Assembly (NCBI GenBank): GCA_021850375.1 | Contig: JAJZLZ010000041.1 | Location: forward strand, 1 to 6,201 | Direction: 5' to 3' | DNA: 6,201 bases | Source: Microcaldota archaeon | GTDB taxonomy: Archaea; Micrarchaeota; Micrarchaeia; Micrarchaeales; Micrarchaeaceae | Program-made: the position numbers and the translations under genes | Shown here: positions 5,004 to 6,201 of the stretch, one piece after another | Position numbering within the stretch: position 1 is the first letter of the stretch | How the letters are laid out: each line of letters begins with the position of its first letter | The notes under the pieces: model-generated | Told to the model about the DNA's origin: nothing | The model's input: only the letters and a program-made list of their open reading frames with translations | Databases searched by the model: none

Positions 5004-5602
5004 CGAAATATTCATACAATATGGACAGAAAGGACATCGTATTCAGCGTAGAGTCCGGGCTCAATGCGAGCTTCAAGGACCTATGCGCCGTTTGCGACTA
5101 TATAAGATATCGCAATGCCTCAGCTGCTATAGCAATGCTTGAGAAGGTATCTAAAGGAGATATTCCAATCGAATTCAAAAGGCACAACAAGTATATGGGA
5201 TCAAGGCACGAGCTTGGCGGCAAAAAGGGAAGATATCCAAAGAAATGCGCAAAGATGGTACGTAAGGTTTTAATTAACGCCTGCGCAAATGCAAAAAACA
5301 AGGGGATGGACGTTGATTCAATGTATGTTGTTCACGCTGCTCCGAACAAGACAATAATAATACCTAGAACACCGCCAAAGGGCGTGAGGGCGGTCAGAAG
5401 CGGAGGATACGGCTATACAACGATGCGCAAGAGCAACATAGAGCTTGCCAAGATCGAGATAGGAATTGCATACAAGGATGCATCAGGGCTTGGCAATGGA
5501 ATGACGCGCGCGCTGAATGCGACGACAAGAGCAAAGCGCGTACACAAAGCAAAAACAAATGGCGAGAAAGTGGAGGCAAAAATATCGAGCAAGGTGCATT
5601 AA
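5000..5602 (+). CDS. rpl22: 50S ribosomal protein L22 with C-terminal extension
   Basis: L22 lines the exit tunnel together with L4. Its globular part sits on the ribosome surface and its beta-hairpin enters the tunnel. Recognisable blocks are LCAVCDYIRYRNASAAIAML (28-47), then EFKRHNKYMGSRHELGGKKG with RYPKKCAKMVRKVL (78-91), NAKNKGMDVDSMYVVHAAP, the hairpin IIIPRTPPKGVRAV (119-132) and YGYTTMRKSNIEL (137-149). Archaeal L22 normally ends within a few residues of this NIEV-like strand (about 150-160 residues). Here about 45 more residues follow, basic and Ala/Thr/Lys-rich. The start overlaps the rps19 stop as ATGA. A GGTG at 4994-4997 is very close to the start, so coupling may matter more. 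The rps3 TTG codon follows the stop directly. Confidence 0.93.
   Translation: MTKYSYNMDRKDIVFSVESGLNASFKDLCAVCDYIRYRNASAAIAMLEKVSKGDIPIEFKRHNKYMGSRHELGGKKGRYPKKCAKMVRKVLINACANAKNKGMDVDSMYVVHAAPNKTIIIPRTPPKGVRAVRSGGYGYTTMRKSNIELAKIEIGIAYKDASGLGNGMTRALNATTRAKRVHKAKTNGEKVEAKISSKVH
5591..5596 (+). promoter_or_regulatory. Shine-Dalgarno site that sets the TTG start of rps3
   Basis: AAGGTG, within the last codons of rpl22, is six bases upstream of TTG 5603. It pairs with the archaeal 16S 3' end. No ATG or GTG start lies near the expected N-terminus, so this site decides the start. Confidence 0.6.
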
Positions 5603-6201
5603 TTGGGAATAGAAACTAAATTTACAGACGACGCACTGATAAAGATAAAAATATCTAGATACTTAAACAAGGAGTTAACGCGCGCGGGATTCTCGCGCGT
5701 TGAGATCCAAAAGACGCCAATACTCACGCGAATAACTGTCTATGTGCTAAACCCTGGCCGCGTAATCGGCAGGGGTGGAAAGACCATAGATGCAATAACC
5801 GCGAATATAAAGAAGAACTTCCACGTAGAAAATCCGCAGATAAATGTGATGGAGGTAGAGAACAGGCTGCTTGAGCCTATGCTTGTGGCAAAGAGCATAA
5901 CAGATCGGCTGGAGCGCGGGCTTAATGCGAGAAGGATAATACAATCCTCCTTAAGGGAGATGGTTGAAAATGGCGCATTGGGCGCGGAAATAGTCGCAAG
6001 CGGAAAGCTTGCCGCGAAGTCCGCAAAGAAGAAAAAGATCAGAAAGAGCATAGGATACATACCAAAATCCGGAAATCTTGTAGAGCTTGTGAAGGAAGCG
6101 CATTCAACCGCATATCCAAAATACGGAGCAATCGGCGTTCTGGTGCGCATAGTTCCGCCAGGCACAGTATTCCCGGACCGTATCATAAAGAATATAGAGG
6201 T
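5603..6201 (+). CDS. rps3: 30S ribosomal protein S3, 3' end cut by window
   Basis: S3 forms part of the mRNA entry channel of the small subunit and has helicase-associated roles there. Translating from TTG gives 199 complete codons beginning MGIETKFTDDALIKIKISRY, which lines up with the archaeal S3 N-terminus (MAIERKFI.. followed by YLxKELxRAG). The KH domain is clear, with TRITVYVLNPGRVIGRGGKT at 42-61 and the GRGG loop at 56-59. The C-terminal domain carries the S3 signature region GALGAEIVASGKLAAKSA (124-141) followed by IGYIPKSGN (150-158). Archaeal S3 is usually 210-240 residues, so only a short tail is missing. The TTG abuts the rpl22 stop with no gap. No ATG occurs before residue 83 (M83, N-VMEVEN), so an ATG start would remove the KH domain. 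Confidence 0.95.
   Translation, partial: MGIETKFTDDALIKIKISRYLNKELTRAGFSRVEIQKTPILTRITVYVLNPGRVIGRGGKTIDAITANIKKNFHVENPQINVMEVENRLLEPMLVAKSITDRLERGLNARRIIQSSLREMVENGALGAEIVASGKLAAKSAKKKKIRKSIGYIPKSGNLVELVKEAHSTAYPKYGAIGVLVRIVPPGTVFPDRIIKNIE

Noticed and set aside
5740..6186. 148-codon minus-strand open frame opposite rps3
   Set aside because: The + strand frame encodes S3 with its KH and C-terminal signatures from a TTG start. The opposite frame is Phe/Ser-rich shadow sequence.

Overview
The window is chromosomal DNA from an archaeon. It carries the start of the archaeal S10-type ribosomal protein operon in the canonical order L3-L4-L23-L2-S19-L22-S3. Upstream are transcription factor E (TFE alpha), a Pcc1-like KEOPS subunit and the tail of ribosomal protein L15e. 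L15e, TFE and Pcc1 are archaeal/eukaryotic-type genes, and the ribosomal proteins have archaeal rather than bacterial forms. Small compact genes, near-zero spacing and divergent TFE and Pcc1 sequences suggest a reduced-genome DPANN lineage, possibly Micrarchaeota-like. That placement is an inference and needs a tree.

Layout: 1-173 is the C-terminal 56 codons of L15e (+), followed by a T-rich stretch that may terminate transcription. Positions 232-796 hold a decayed insertion sequence. Two 28-bp imperfect terminal inverted repeats (22/28 identical, outer ends TGTATT) flank a minus-strand remnant of an IS481/rve-type DDE transposase broken by a frameshift, a stop and loss of the N-terminal part. 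Positions 797-891 contain a candidate TATA box and a good Shine-Dalgarno site for tfe. tfe (892-1566) and pcc1 (1566-1844) overlap by one base in a TAGTG junction. A short leader with two TATA-like elements precedes rpl3 at 1928. From there seven ribosomal protein genes run on the + strand to the end, separated by -4 to +7 bases. The last, rps3, is cut by the window edge.

The genes fit one theme. TFE helps TBP/TFB and RNA polymerase open promoters, Pcc1 dimerises the KEOPS machine that makes the t6A37 modification on tRNA, and the rest build the ribosome: L2, L3 and L4 around the peptidyl transferase centre and tunnel, L22 and L23 along the tunnel and its exit, S19 in the small-subunit head and S3 at mRNA entry. 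No novel defence or mobile system is visible. The points worth a second look are the IS remnant, an unusual TFE (basic N-terminal extension and CxC zinc knuckle), a C-terminally extended L22 and a possible small hydrophobic leader ORF upstream of rpl3.
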